Positions 1-10,560 are shown, counted from the first letter of the stretch. The stretch is 64,000 nt of DNA from Poecilobothrus nobilitatus (GCA_947095535.1 OX352772.1:149001383-149065382); one strand, 5' to 3'. A program made the numbers and translations. The notes: generated by a model from the letters alone, not told the origin.

Positions 1-446
1 CAGTGCAAAAAACTGTCTCTACAATAGTTTAAAAGCTTATAACAAACTATCTGAAAGTCTCAAACTTATTTCAAACCTCTCGGCGATAAAAAAAAAATTA
101 AAGAATATATCACAATAGCTAATAATTAATCAAAATATTTTTATGCGCACTATAGTCAATATTAATTGTATTATATGTAATTGTCGTAATATAAGTTTCT
201 GAATACATGAGTAAAAGAATGTATGTACAATTATTAATTCAAAATAGAAAATATTAAAAACCAAATGTGCAAATGAATACAAAAATGTAAATAAAAAAAG
301 CAAAAAAATAAAATAAAACAAAAAAATAAAAAAAATAAAAAAATGTGAAATATTTTCAAAAACATGTAAATTAATACAAAACTAGATGTAAGATTATAAG
401 AATAAACTAATTCGATTACTAAATAAGAAAAAAACAAGTAAATCGA
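1..446. other. AT-rich non-coding stretch
   Basis: Very A/T-rich sequence with A-runs between about 290 and 350. The short open frames here are low-complexity Phe/Leu/Ile strings from A/T runs and show no domain. I see nothing functional. Confidence 0.6.
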
Positions 447-1881
447 TAAGTTTTTTGGCAGCTGTTTGAACTTCTTCCCTTTTCTGTCTTATTTAACTCG
501 AATTTCAGGAACGTAAAACAGGGATATTCTTGACACCCTTGTAAAAAATTTCAAGTTTCTATCTTTATTAATTTCGAAAATATGCTTGTTAGTCCTTGGG
601 AGGCGTGTGTCAGATACCCGAATTGCCACTCCAATTCATCAAATCCATCTGAGGGACAGAAAACATGCTAGAACACCATTGTACTAAATTTAAAGGTTCT
701 ACTTTTGTTGGTTTTGGAGATATGCTCGTTTGCTCTTGTGCTCGTCCGGAAGCTTCCAAAATACGAACTCATGGTTCAAATTCTTTCAAATGTCAGTTTC
801 CAATTTTACAGAAAAGGAAACATAACAGAACACCCTTGTACTAAAAATAAAGGTTTTATCTTTGGTGGTTTTGGAAATAATCTCGTTTGCTCTGGGACTC
901 GTTCGGAAGCTTACAAGATCCGAACCCATGAACAAAATCCTCCCAAATTTCAGAATCATAAATAAAATACGAAAGAAAACCAGTGTGCCAAATTCAAAGA
1001 TTCTATCTTTGTTGGTTGTGGAGATAATCTCGTTTGCTCTGGGACTCTTTCGGAAGCTTCCAAATTCCAAACCCACGGACCAAATCCTCTCAAGTTTCAG
1101 AGACTTAAATCAAACATGAAAGTACACCATTCTGTCAAATTTAAAGGTTATATCTTTGTTGGTTTTATAGATAATCTCACTTGCTCTGGGGCTCGTTCGC
1201 AAGTTTCAAAAACGCAAACCCATGGAGCAAATCCTCTTAAATTTCAGAGACATAAATCAAACGAGAAGGAACATCATTGTAAAAAATTTAATGGTTCTAT
1301 CTTTGTTGGTGTTGGAGATAATTTTGTTTGCTCCGAAATCATTCGGTAGCTTCCAGAATCCGAACCCATGGACCGATTTTGTCCAGATTCGAACTAAGGC
1401 TCCCTTTCGTAATTAGTAACCTACTATATAAATTTCATCAAGATAGCTTTACTATTTTTTCAGTTATCATGCGAACGGACGTATACTTTAGGTGTAGAGT
1501 ATAAAAAGACCACCAACCAGACAAGTCTAGTTATACCCTACACCTAAAGTATACGGTATATTAATTTTGGTATGGTGTTTGTAACCACCAAGCTTCTGAA
1601 CGAGCCCCAAAGCAAACGAGATTATCTCCAAAACCAACAACGATAGAATCTTTGAATTTGGTACAGTGGTGTTCTTTCGTGTTTTATTTATGTTATTTAT
1701 GTTATCTTCGAAATTAGATATGCTTGTTAGTCCTTAGGAGGCGTGTGTAAGGTACCCGAAACTTGAAATTTTTTACAAGGGTGTCAAGCATATCCCAAAA
1801 GGAAGCCTCTTTTACGTTCCTAAAATTCGAGTTGCATAAGACCGAAAAGTGAAGAAGTTCAAACAGCTGCCAAAAAACTTA
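447..1881. mobile_element. Foldback-type repeat element with inverted ends
   Basis: The ends are inverted repeats. The left starts TAAGTTTTTTGGCAGCTG and the right ends with its reverse complement. Similarity continues inwards for about 170 bp (CTGTTTGAACTTCTTC, AACTCGAATTT, AGGAACGTAAAA). The left arm holds tandem units of about 155 bp and the right arm a shorter inverted set. Between the arms lies a TATACCCTACACCTAAAG hairpin near 1533-1560. No transposase is visible, so this is a non-autonomous foldback or satellite-like element. An inverted partial copy occupies the last 0.8 kb of the window. Confidence 0.65.
664..1375. repeat. Tandem repeat, about 155-bp unit
   Basis: Four to five diverged units each contain TCTATCTTTGTTGGTTTTGG, GAGATAATCTCGTTTGCTC, a CGTTCGGAAGCTTCC block and an AACCCATGGACCAAATCCTC block. 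Units recur near 690, 850, 1005, 1150 and 1295. The overlapping short ORFs here are translations of the repeat and are not genes. Confidence 0.7.
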
Positions 1882-2949
1882 GGCATTTTTAATTTAATTC
1901 GAATTATTCACGGGTAGGGTATTAATATGTCAGTTTCATCGACTTACTGTTACATTTACTTGTTGTTTATAAAGAATGTAATAGGTAAACGTGGGATTAG
2001 TAAGAAAAATTGCTTTTTTTTTATGTTTGCACTTTTGAGATGAGATTGTTTCTTGTTTTTTTTTTTTTTTTTTCGTTTTTTTTTATGACAAGTATTTAAA
2101 GAAGAGGAAGGAAAAACAATTAATTAATTGTTATAATGTTGAAAAAAAAAAATGCATAAAAAGAAAATAAAAAAAAACAGGAAATCAAAAATATCTAAAG
2201 TGGTACAGATTTACTTCTTATTAATGTATACTTGGCTTAAATAAAAGGCGCTGTGAAAAGTAGAAAGAAAAAATGGTTGATAAATGTAAAAAGAAAAAAA
2301 CAAAAAAAGGTTAAACCTACAAGATACAACAATTTTAAAATTCATAAAGAAAAAGTTACAAGATACAACAATTTTAAAATTCATAAAGAAAAAGCACAAA
2401 CCTGTTTTTCTGTCTACATAATGGTCAAACCATTGAAAAAAGTGATGCGTTTTTAGATATACCTAACTATTTGTGCTGTTTTTTTTCTCTACTTTAAGTA
2501 ATTAAAGAAGAGGAAAGAAAAACCTAATAATTATTGTCACTATGTCGTGTAAGATATTTTTTGTTTGTAAGTATAAAAAAATATGAATGCAAGAAAGACA
2601 AACAGGAAACTAAAGCCATGAAAGGACTTAACGATTAACATGTTGCTTAGGTTCATTGTATGTGGCATAATCTGTAAAGAATAAAAAAGAAAAAAAAATC
2701 CAAATCATCATGTTAACTGCATTTGGTACCTGTGCCTGTGGTTTTGAAAACAAGAATATACAAATAAAACAGATTTATTTACATGTTCAAAAAATTTTTA
2801 TTTAACTAGAAATCTTTTACAATTTAATAGAAATCTGAGTTGAAAAATTTTTTACGATAATCAAATGTTAAGATTACAGAAATAGTGAAATCCAATTTTT
2901 CTATACGTCTTTGAAATCTAATTCTGTATATATATAAATTTGAAAAATC
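1882..2949. other. AT-rich spacer with short repeats
   Basis: No coding signal. It contains a T-run near 2055 and two related AAAGAAGAGGAA(G/A)GAAAAAC blocks near 2100 and 2505. Confidence 0.5.
2319..2396. repeat. 39-bp direct tandem duplication
   Basis: Two consecutive near-identical copies of a 39-bp unit beginning ACAAGATACAACAATTTT. Confidence 0.85.
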
Positions 2950-3300
2950 TTAATTTAATATTTTTTCTTTTAAGAGATGCATATAGACATTAAAACAATT
3001 TTTTACAGCATATCTGAAACTGTTGTTTGTACAGTGAATAAGACATGTTGATTTAAAATTTTCAATCTTTGATAATGACGGTAAGTCTCTGCTTAGATCT
3101 TCTATTTTAACGTTGTCAATGTACTTTTCAAGAAAATGTTGTTTTTGCTCTCCTTTAACATACATTTTTTCAACTGATTGTAAATAGTATTCTAATATAG
3201 ATTTTATGTCTAAATATTCAACTAAACCGTTACAAAAGGTACTCAAACTCGTGCAAAACCATTGTATATAGATGTAGAATCTTAATCGCATTTTCCTTAA
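2950..3300 (-). pseudogene. Pol-0 conserved Polinton gene, C-terminal fragment
   Basis: Leftward fragment homologous to the gene at 41815-42299 in Pol-2. Shared features are a GLVEYL / GFIEYL segment, a VKG-x-K/Q basic motif and the C-terminal AVKNC-x-N-x-YM signature. Families like this occur in Polintons and some insect viruses with unknown function. The fragment lies head-to-head against the acidic-protein gene, an order unlike Pol-2, so Pol-0 is rearranged here. The open frame runs on upstream to 3390, but that part looks unrelated. Confidence 0.55.
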
Positions 3301-3671
3301 TATAAAAATGATGGAATACAAGTTGTACCTGAAAAAGAAGAAGTATATGAAAAAGAAGCTGATGACGATGTATTTGATAATGAAATTCAAGAAAATGTTT
3401 TCACAAAAGCATTGTCAGCTGTTTCAATTGGGGAACGTCTTAGAAAAAGGAAATCAATTAGAAATCAAAATGTACAATTTTTGAAACTGATACAGCAGAT
3501 ATTATAATTGTTCCTTTAGATAGCCCAAACCCACCAACGAAAAAAGAAAAAACTATGAATAACAAAGAGTTGAAAAATTCATCAAGACGTGTTTAAAGGT
3601 CAGCTATAGCAGGTAATACTCAAACAGAACTTAATTTTCCAATTCGTAAGAATAAATCCGCAAGCTCATAA
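3291..3671 (+). pseudogene. Pol-0 acidic-protein gene remnant
   Basis: Rightward acidic stretch (EKEEVYEKEADDDVFDNE) followed by a serine/lysine region, just upstream of the penton remnant. Position and composition match the acidic protein before the penton gene in Pol-1 and Pol-2. It has stops and at least one frame change. The 5' half is missing, replaced by the leftward fragment next to it. Confidence 0.45.
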
Positions 3672-3682
3672 ACAACATATAA

Positions 3683-4590
3683 GTAAATGATGATTTTTAT
3701 GTCACTTTACTTAGTGATTCATCTATGAACTATTATCCAGAAAATTTATTATAATTTTTTACAAATAAAATGAATAAATACATGTGTGATTCAAGGTGGT
3801 AAGTCGGTATTTCAAAAATGTATTTTAATGATTTCGTTCCAAATGTGTATGGTGAAGAATGGGAAAAAAGTACTCAAATATTAATTAAAGGTATGCAGAA
3901 AGATATGATAGGAGTTGGAACATCATATATTCCATACATAGAAAAACAAATGATATGTGACTGGAAAGTTTTTCTACTACCAACACTAATTTAAAATATA
4001 AGGTTTACAAGAAAAGAAGTTGAACGACAGAACGATTTGGGGAATTTTTAATTTTATAAACGATGATATTACTTACATACAATCAGCAAAAGCTGAGGAG
4101 ATGCCTAAAAATATAAGTTACACTACTTGATGTGTTACTAGGGCTAAAATAGATATAAAAATAAGAGCAAATTACGCTTATATCCTGAAATGACTTTTGA
4201 CAACATGTTTCAATCAAATATCTTCGAATGTTACAGATTTTAAAAAATATAAATCACGTGTAATAGAAACTTTCAAAACTTTTATAGATAGTGTACAATT
4301 GATGCCAATTATTAAACCAGGTATGTTTTTTATGTACACAGATATAATTGAACCGCAAAAAATAGGTGATAAAGATGTAAGGTGTTCAATATCTGTTAAC
4401 ATACAAAATGCTTTCACTGATACTGTTCAGAAAAAGATTTCAGTAATATTCAATATTGCAATGTGGAGAAATCATTTAATAACATTTCATTACTTTTATG
4501 TGATAAATATAGATACAAAATTAACTTTTTCAATAGTTCAATTCCAACAAAAATTGTATTACATTTTAACAAAGTATAAATTAAAGCGAT
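3683..4590 (+). pseudogene. Pol-0 penton-like minor capsid pseudogene
   Basis: Begins with DDFYVTLLSD and NYYPEN, the N-terminal signature of Polinton penton-like proteins (compare DDFYVTLFSN at 12241 and 37566). Homologous blocks follow in several frames, including WKVFLLPTLI and MFFMYTDII, which aligns to MVMIYSDIV of Pol-2. Many stops and shifts make it non-functional. The open frame 4197-4646 covers only its C-terminal part. A TATAAATT (4575-4582) sits 52 nt before the next gene. Confidence 0.65.
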
Positions 4591-4626
4591 TTTACAAAAC
4601 TATATATTATTTTATTTTTATTCATA

Positions 4627-5063
4627 ATGGAGAGAGTATACTATAAGTCTTATTTAATTCAATCTGGTAGAGGACTTGATGATATCGGTCCTTTATTATA
4701 ATCAACCCTATCTTTTCAAAGAGGTCGTGGATTGGGAAGTTTTTTTGGAGGGCTTCTTAGATATTTGAAACCTTTATTTACTTCATGCGCTTATACTTTG
4801 AAAAAGGAGGTTATTAACTCCTATATCAATGCTTTGTCTGATATTGCATCTGGTGCAAATGTAAAAGAAGTTATGCAAGATCGTAGTAAAGTGATTGTTA
4901 AAAATGTACGACGTGGTGCCGTACGAAAACTGAATGAAATGTATGGTTCTGGCATAAGAAAACAAAAAGCTATTAAATGACCATTCATTAAAAATTTAAA
5001 TTATTTTACGTCAAAACGACGCAAAGATAATAACAAAAAGAAACAAAAAGATATTTTTAATTA
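4627..5063 (+). pseudogene. Pol-0 virion-core-like (pX-like) pseudogene
   Basis: Homologous throughout to the intact gene at 38556-38996. Shared features are an N-terminal DDIGPLL segment, QRGRG, a GGLLRYLKPLFTS helix, SDIASGAN and a Lys/Arg-rich tail ending KDIFN. There is an in-frame TAA near 4699 and a TGA at 4978-4980, after which the basic tail continues. The junction MYGSG fits the adenain consensus (M/I/L)xGx-G. The family resembles small basic adenovirus core proteins by composition and position. Confidence 0.6.
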
Positions 5064-5069
5064 ATTATC

Positions 5070-5834
5070 ATGGAGTGTATGAAATCTGAGTTGGATATTT
5101 TTAAAACCTAACCCATTCAGTCCAGTATTTTACGATCTGAAGAAGTTTCTTACAATCCTATTGCTTCCTTAGACAACCCGTCAAATATTAAATTTGCTTC
5201 ACTGTGTCATGGCGATACATATAGAGATTTGTTTCTACATATTTAAGATTAAAAGTACAGATCTTAAAGAAAGATGGAAAACATTGGGATGATGATAAAA
5301 CTGCTGATGGAAAAATCATAATACAACCGAGTGTAGTTAATAACATTTTACGTTCTTTAATAAAACAATGGAATGTTCAATTAAATGGCAAATTTGATGC
5401 AAATTATCACTATAGAGCTTATATTGAATGTTTATTAAATTATGGTACAGATGCAGCTGGAATTAATTTAGAATGTGCAGGTTGGATTTTAGATAAGGCA
5501 AGGTCTGATAATAATGGATAAAAAGAGCGCGAAAAATTGTATCATAATAGCAGTGTAGGAACTTATGGCTAAACTACATGTAGATATATTTAATCAACCT
5601 ACTTTACTTATAAATAATGTTGACATTCGTATAGTTTTAACACTTACCAGTTTTTTATTTGTTTGCAGACGATTCTGATGAATCACAATCAAAACTTATA
5701 GAAGCCACACTATTTATGAGGCATGTTACCGTTAATCCAAGCGTACTGTTAGCACCCAATGCAGTTCTTGGGAAATCCAATGCTAAATATAATTAAAAAT
5801 GCGTTGAAATAGAAAGTTTTACAATTCCAATGAA
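5070..5834 (+). pseudogene. Pol-0 major capsid protein pseudogene, cut by a LINE
   Basis: Starts with MECMKS like the intact gene at 38999 and keeps ILRSEEV, YNP-x-ASL, GDTYRDL, NYGTD and a late FTIP motif. It has stops and frame changes (for example a TAA soon after the start). Similarity ends just after FTIP near 5834, where LOA-type LINE sequence begins. About 60% of the gene is present. I could not find its 3' part beyond the far end of the LINE at 32.8 kb. Confidence 0.7.
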
Positions 5835-6900
5835 CACTTCATCAACATTCTGCCATAGTGCTCCAAAGCCATCACGTTCAAATAGTAGTGGAAATACCAG
5901 TCATACTATTTCCACCACTAAAAAGAAGCCGAGTAGAAGCTCTGAATCGGATTTGAAGAAACAGTGCGAGAAAGCTAAGTTCATATTGGGCAAGATAGCC
6001 CAAAATGAAGCCAAAAGTATTGTTAACGAAAGGGATCCAGAAGACAATAAGAAATATAGCGAGATTGTGCGACTGTATGAATCGCACAATTCCGAAAAAC
6101 TTTCGTCTAAAATGAATAGGCCACAGAATGAGACCAGTCCTGGCGCAGAAAGAACTGAGGTGCCTAGGATGAATTTACATAGCAGTTCGAAAACAGTAGC
6201 ACATAAAATTTACAATGATATTGTAAAAGACAGTTTATGTGTTGCAGTTGTCAACGAGAAAGTCAGTGACAGGAAAGTTTCCAATGATCTGTGGATCAAT
6301 CTTGAGGCGAAACTTTCCGAGATCGTCAATGAGTTCATCCTAGGATGTGCAGGAGGACAACTCCCTTGCTTTGACTCCTCCGACGTAGTCAGGGGCTGCA
6401 GAGTAATCAGATGCGAGGATCAGTTCTCCTTGGATTTCTTTAGCAAAAGCATTGTTAAGATTTGCAATGCTTGGGAGAAAGCCAAAATGAATAATCTCAG
6501 CTAGCAAAATCTCTAGGAGACCTAAACTTCGTATCTGGTTGTTTAGGATGGAGATAAGCGGGGAAAAGCTCCTCGAGGGTCTCCGCTTACATAACCCGCT
6601 CCAATGGGGAACTGGTCGGTAATAAAGAAGGACAAAGCGTCAGATGAACTGCTGAAAAACAGTATATCGTTTCTCCTTCTTATCAATGACGAAAGTCTGG
6701 CTCCTCTTGAGAAGCTGGAAAACAATCTGAGGTTCGGTATACGGCATATCAAACTAAAAATATTCAAGCCAGGGAGCATAGACGACCTGGACGAAGCAAG
6801 CGGGCTGCTGGGAGACTTGGCAATAGACAAGGAGTCTACAGCAGCTCGTTGTGAGGTAAGCGATGCGGGTGGTGCAGATTAACCTAACGCACTCGAAGTG
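5835..6900 (+). pseudogene. LOA-type LINE ORF1 (nucleic-acid-binding gag-like protein)
   Basis: A Ser/Lys-rich N-terminus (6-40) and a charged central region precede a conserved block with ALVxVNEK-like, LWINLEAKLSEIVNEF and VIRCEDQFSLDFFSK segments, reading open to 6504. The frame breaks there and resumes at 6604 with a block that includes IRHIKLKIFKPG. ORF1 proteins of this type coat the retrotransposon RNA. The apparent ATG at 5830 belongs to the interrupted capsid gene, so this ORF's own start is not visible. Confidence 0.5.
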
Positions 6901-8140
6901 CGTCTCGGATAATCTGCTAGTTCTCCTAGGTGAGGAAGACTGAGATATAGCCCTCATTCAAGAGCCATGGGTTAACGCCTCTAAGATTAGAGGGTTAAAC
7001 AGCTGTAACTATAATCTATTATACAAGAATGTAGATTTGAAAATAGGTAAGCCAAGAACTTGTATTCTAGTTAAAAAAATATATAAGTGCACATCTCTGT
7101 TCTAATTGTAGTTACGAAGATTTGACAGTCATCAAACAGGAGATGCGGAACAATGTGAGCGTGTATATAATGTACATGCCACATGACGAATCTGCTCCAC
7201 TGCCTTGTTTTCAGCAGCTGGTAGTTGCCACAGATGGAAAATTGATCGCAGGCTGTGATGCTAATGCACTGCATACCTTATGGGGTAGCTCGGAAACGAA
7301 TGAACGAGGTTAGTTATTATTTGATTTTATTTTAAATAGCAACCTAAATATATGCAATGGGGGCAGTAACCCCACTTTCATATTTCCAAGCTCGGATAGT
7401 TTTCCAGATTAGGCAGATGTGTTAGGTATTACATGTATTAGTAATGACGAAGACGAAACCCTAAATATAGAGAAATGGGGAGTATCAGAGAAATGGTCTT
7501 TTTCGGATCACATTTGTATTGTCTTCAACATCAATATTAAGGCTGAAATCCCCAGCCCTACAGAAACCCCAGGGCTACCGACTGGAGGAAATTCAGAAAA
7601 CTAGCTAGAAAAAAAACTTTTGGTAATGCCTAAATCGGATATCGCAACTGAAAACGAGTTAGAAAAGAGAACTGGCATGTTTACAAGGGCCATGAAGGTC
7701 TCCTTCAAAGTGGCATGTCCTATTAAGCTTAATTAAAATACATACCCGGTCTGGTGCAATGAGAACTTAAGTAACCTAAGAAACGGCTAGGAGACTAAGA
7801 ACTCCTACAATATCTGCCACGGGCAGAATAAATGGCAACTCTATAAGGACCGACTTAGGGAATATAAGAGAGCAATCCGATTGGCTAAATCCCAATCATG
7901 GAAGGATTATTGTGAATCAATTGAAAGTACTACAAACTCAGCCAGACTTAGCAGAGTTTTATCTAGAGAACACTCCAATCTTTCCTTCCTGAAAACTGTA
8001 GAAGGACTGATTTGGACTGATTTAGCCGGTGAAATCTTAGATCTTTTAGTGTCTACCCATTTTCCAGGGTGCGTTGAGGACGCCCATGTGATTAACCAAG
8101 CGGTTGACACTAGATCCGAAGTGGCCCTGACGAATGGGTT
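6875..8140 (+). pseudogene. LOA-type LINE ORF2, endonuclease and linker
   Basis: The EEP (apurinic-like) endonuclease can be followed across frames: VVQINLTHSK at the start, ALIQEPWV near 6952, GCDANALHTLWGS near 7254, ERG near 7304 and SFSDH near 7500. The linker to the RT continues at 7881-8140 (DLLVSTHFPG). At least five stops or shifts break it. The domain nicks target DNA to prime reverse transcription. Sequence similarity ends close to 8140. Confidence 0.6.
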
Positions 8141-8319
8141 AATTCAGTTATATCTGACAGTTATATCTGATATCAGTTTATTTGACTCATCGCGCAGTGA
8201 TTAAGTCGCCACACTTTTAATCGAAGGGTCTTGTAATAATACTTTTATATCGTAATAATGTATATCGTATAATTAATAGTAGTAATAATAATATTAATAA
8301 TAATAATAGTAATAGTAAT
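8141..8319. repeat. Left flank of Pol-1: TAA/TAG microsatellite
   Basis: Short unassigned sequence passes into an imperfect (TAA)n/(TAG)n microsatellite. A block of about 65 bp from GTATATCGTATAATTAATAG also occurs on the right flank at 24090-24156 in the same orientation, so the target was a long or locally duplicated microsatellite. Confidence 0.7.
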
Positions 8320-8325
8320 AATAAC
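8320..8325. repeat. Pol-1 target-site duplication, left copy
   Basis: AATAAC directly precedes the element end AGTAGTAATAG and is repeated at 24027-24032 after ACTACT. Six bp is the usual Polinton value. The microsatellite context lowers certainty slightly. Confidence 0.75.
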
Positions 8326-8866
8326 AGTAGTAATAGTAGCGCTTTGGCATGGGAAAATAATTATGCAAATTAGGTCAAAGTAATAGTAGCGCTTTGGCAT
8401 GGGAAAATAATTATGCAAATTAGGTCAATGACCTTGGGCGTTTACTTTGTTGTTGAGAGCTTTTTTAAGGAATGTTGTAGTGTAAAAAAACAGGTAGCAA
8501 ATTAGATGTCGTGATTGGCGTTTGCATAATTAGTTTCCGGAAAAGTGTTTGTAAATAATATAGAAGGTCAACTAGATAATATGGAACAAGTAGATAGTGC
8601 AATGACCTAAACAGGTGTGTAGTATTTCTACCGGTTGCATGATTAGTTTCCGGAAAAAGCTTTTGTAAATAATACAAGTAAGTGCAATGATCTTGTTGTG
8701 ATAGTATATAGTAACATAGATTATTGTAAATAATAAGAATTTATTTTATTTTTTAATAAAAAGCTTTCACGGTCAATCAGTTATTTTAACACAAGAATGC
8801 AGTTGTTATTTATGAGATAAATAAAATGCAGATATTGACCTTGATATTGTATCTTATTTTTAAAGT
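8326..8866. repeat. Pol-1 left terminal inverted repeat
   Basis: Pairs with 23300-24026. The outer end has two tandem copies (50-bp period) of a motif containing AGCGCTTTGGCATGGG and TTATGCAAATTAGGTCA. Inner parts carry repeated TTAGTTTCCGGAAAA and GCAATGA(C/T)CT modules. The innermost match is TTATTTATGAGATAAATA. Confidence 0.85.
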
Positions 8867-9331
8867 AATTTAAAAAAAATGTATTTATTGATTAATTGTT
8901 GTGTTTATTGCAGAAAAAATTTTTAAAGAAAAAATCCAGGTGTTTGAGAAAAATTTATGTTAATGTTAATTGATTTATTATATTAACTACTTTGTATTTT
9001 GCAAATAAAAAAGTCAGTTATTCTTAAATTTTTTGCTACTTTGTATAAGTAAATTAAATTTTCTGTTATTGTAGATACAAATTAAAGCATTATAAAATCA
9101 AATAGATTTATTGTGTTGCAGAAAAAATTTTTAAAGAAAAAATGCAGGTGTTTGATATGAATTTATGTTAATGTTAATTGAATTATTATATTAACTACTT
9201 TGTATTTTGCGAATAAATAAACGTCAACTATTAGTATTTTTACATTGCAAATTTGAAGTGAGTTATGGCTAGCTATAAATGTGCAAAAAAAAAAAAAAAA
9301 AAAAAATTAAAAATAAAAAAGCAAATTAGTT
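8867..9331. repeat. Subterminal AT-rich repeats of Pol-1
   Basis: Two diverged copies of about 210 bp (near 8895-9005 and 9110-9220) share GAAAAAATTTTTAAAGAAAAAAT and TTATATTAACTACTTTG. An A-run lies at 9285-9306. No coding signal. Confidence 0.6.
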
Positions 9332-10255
9332 TCATATAATATCGTTTTTATTTACCCAAGAATTGTGATCTTTATCAAAACCTAACCATTTAACAAAAAC
9401 CTGATTTCCTTTTCTTTTCAATATTTTTTCAACAAGAAAAGTGTCAGGATTTTTGACGCGAGTAAGTTCATACTCGTAAAAAGAACCTGAAATCGGTGTT
9501 TTTGTATAATCAAGTAAGTTGTAAGTAATTGGATCTGTGCGTTTTACTTCTTTAATTGTAAATATTTCTGTTGACCAGTTTGGTTGATAACCTTTTGCAA
9601 AGTTTCTTTTGTATTTACTTATGCGTACATAATCTCCAACTTTATATTTTGCTTTCTGATAAAATTTCGGTTGCATGTAAATGTTCTTCAAAATATATTT
9701 CTCGTTTGCTTTTGTAACTTTTTTAGGTTGAAGTTTAATTGTCCGATGATATGTTGAGTTGTATTTCTCAATAAGTGAGGGTAAAATAGATATCCATTTA
9801 TAATTACCCTGAAAACTAAACTGCTTCCACATTGAATTTTTTAAAGTACGGTTAAAACGTTCTACTATGGATGCTTTCATTTCAGAATATGTATGATAAT
9901 GATTAATTTTTTTTCTTTCCATAAGTTTTCTAAATTCTTTGTTAAAAAATTCTTTACCTTGATCAGATTGAATATTTTTTGGGAGTGTTCCAGCACGTTT
10001 GAAAATGTTTTGCATACCAAGTAAAACGTTATTAGCATTTTTAGTTTTAATTGGTTCATATGCATAAGCATATTTCGAAAAGATGTCTATTACAATTAAT
10101 AAATATTTATTTCCTTTGTTATACTTTGCATATGGAATCATTTCTACTAAATCAATTTGCCATGTATCGTTTAAACCTTTCTGATTAAATTTTCTTCGAC
10201 GAAAGTTTCGTCTGGCTGGTCTATGTATTTCCGATACTATTTGTGCCCGTGACAT
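9332..10255 (-). CDS. INT: Polinton integrase (DDE core with chromodomain)
   Basis: 307-aa retroviral-type integrase that would join the element ends to host DNA and create the 6-bp duplication. The rve core spans about residues 20-175. First Asp is in WQIDLVEM, second in QSDQGKEF and the Glu in IVERFNR, a complete D-D-E triad. An SH3-like basic region (KVGDYVRISKYKR) follows, then a C-terminal chromodomain (about 260-307, VEKILKRKG, VKWLGFD, SWV), a module that usually reads chromatin. The Pol-2 copy is about 70% identical and broken by one stop. The start ATG lies inside the end of the upstream partner ORF. Confidence 0.85.
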   Translation of the reverse strand: MSRAQIVSEIHRPARRNFRRRKFNQKGLNDTWQIDLVEMIPYAKYNKGNKYLLIVIDIFSKYAYAYEPIKTKNANNVLLGMQNIFKRAGTLPKNIQSDQGKEFFNKEFRKLMERKKINHYHTYSEMKASIVERFNRTLKNSMWKQFSFQGNYKWISILPSLIEKYNSTYHRTIKLQPKKVTKANEKYILKNIYMQPKFYQKAKYKVGDYVRISKYKRNFAKGYQPNWSTEIFTIKEVKRTDPITYNLLDYTKTPISGSFYEYELTRVKNPDTFLVEKILKRKGNQVFVKWLGFDKDHNSWVNKNDII

Positions 10256-10517
10256 TATACTTGTACCATTTAATCAGATTTTCCAATTCTATTTTATAAT
10301 TTTCTATAGAGCAACAGTTACATGTATCCGGTCCAGATGACGAGTTGTCGTAAGCCCAAGGACAAAGAGCAAAATGAGTTCCGTATATTGACGTAAATTT
10401 TTCTGTTATTGAAAATTCTTTAATGTATTTATACATGTGAAAAATACGTTGCTTATGCTCATTTAATAACACAGAGGAATGTGATTTTAAAAACTCTTCC
10501 ACTTCTTTTACCTCCAT
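10221..10517 (-). CDS. Small integrase-partner ORF (98 aa)
   Basis: Unassigned 98-aa protein just upstream of the integrase, overlapping it by 35 nt in another frame. Pol-2 keeps the arrangement at 35522-35809. Conserved residues include SIYGT-x-FALCPWAYDN, GPDTC-x-C and a C-terminal LIKWYK / LIEWYK. Cys and His residues suggest metal binding, but no standard zinc finger is clear. It could be a separate protein or the N-terminal part of the integrase joined by frameshifting. A TATAAAAG on this strand lies 42 nt upstream. Confidence 0.65.
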   Translation of the reverse strand: MEVKEVEEFLKSHSSVLLNEHKQRIFHMYKYIKEFSITEKFTSIYGTHFALCPWAYDNSSSGPDTCNCCSIENYKIELENLIKWYKYNVTGTNSIGNT

Positions 10518-10550
10518 CTTTTAAATTGAGAATAAGTTATACACGTTTTT

Positions 10551-10560
10551 GCTTTTATAT
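10551..10560 (-). promoter_or_regulatory. TATA box for the integrase operon, possibly bidirectional
   Basis: ATATAAAAGC on the minus strand, 42 nt before the 98-aa ORF. The matching Pol-2 site is at 35844-35853, 43 nt before its ORF. On the plus strand the same block reads TTTTATATAT about 59 nt before the ATPase start. Confidence 0.55.

Larger units (their letters stand above)
5835..8140 (+). mobile_element. LOA-type LINE, 5' half
   Basis: Contains an ORF1 (gag-like) remnant, an endonuclease domain and the linker before the reverse transcriptase, then stops. The missing RT, RNase H and 3' part of a very similar element begins at 30435, exactly at the expected domain position. Clade assignment rests on the endonuclease-RT-RNase H-CCHC order and motif style. 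The 5' part interrupts the Pol-0 capsid gene. Confidence 0.65.

Noticed and set aside
705..1416. Several overlapping ORFs with repeated peptides
   Set aside because: They are readings of the 155-bp tandem repeat on both strands.
2253..2456. 67-aa Lys-rich ORF
   Set aside because: Low-complexity AT-rich sequence with a 39-bp repeat.
5830..6504. A single 224-aa gene starting at 5830
   Set aside because: Its first codons belong to the Pol-0 capsid pseudogene and the rest to a LINE ORF1; the fusion is an insertion accident.
8281..8430. CRISPR-like pattern of two direct repeats
   Set aside because: Only two copies of a terminal transposon motif in a eukaryotic TIR; no spacer array or cas genes.
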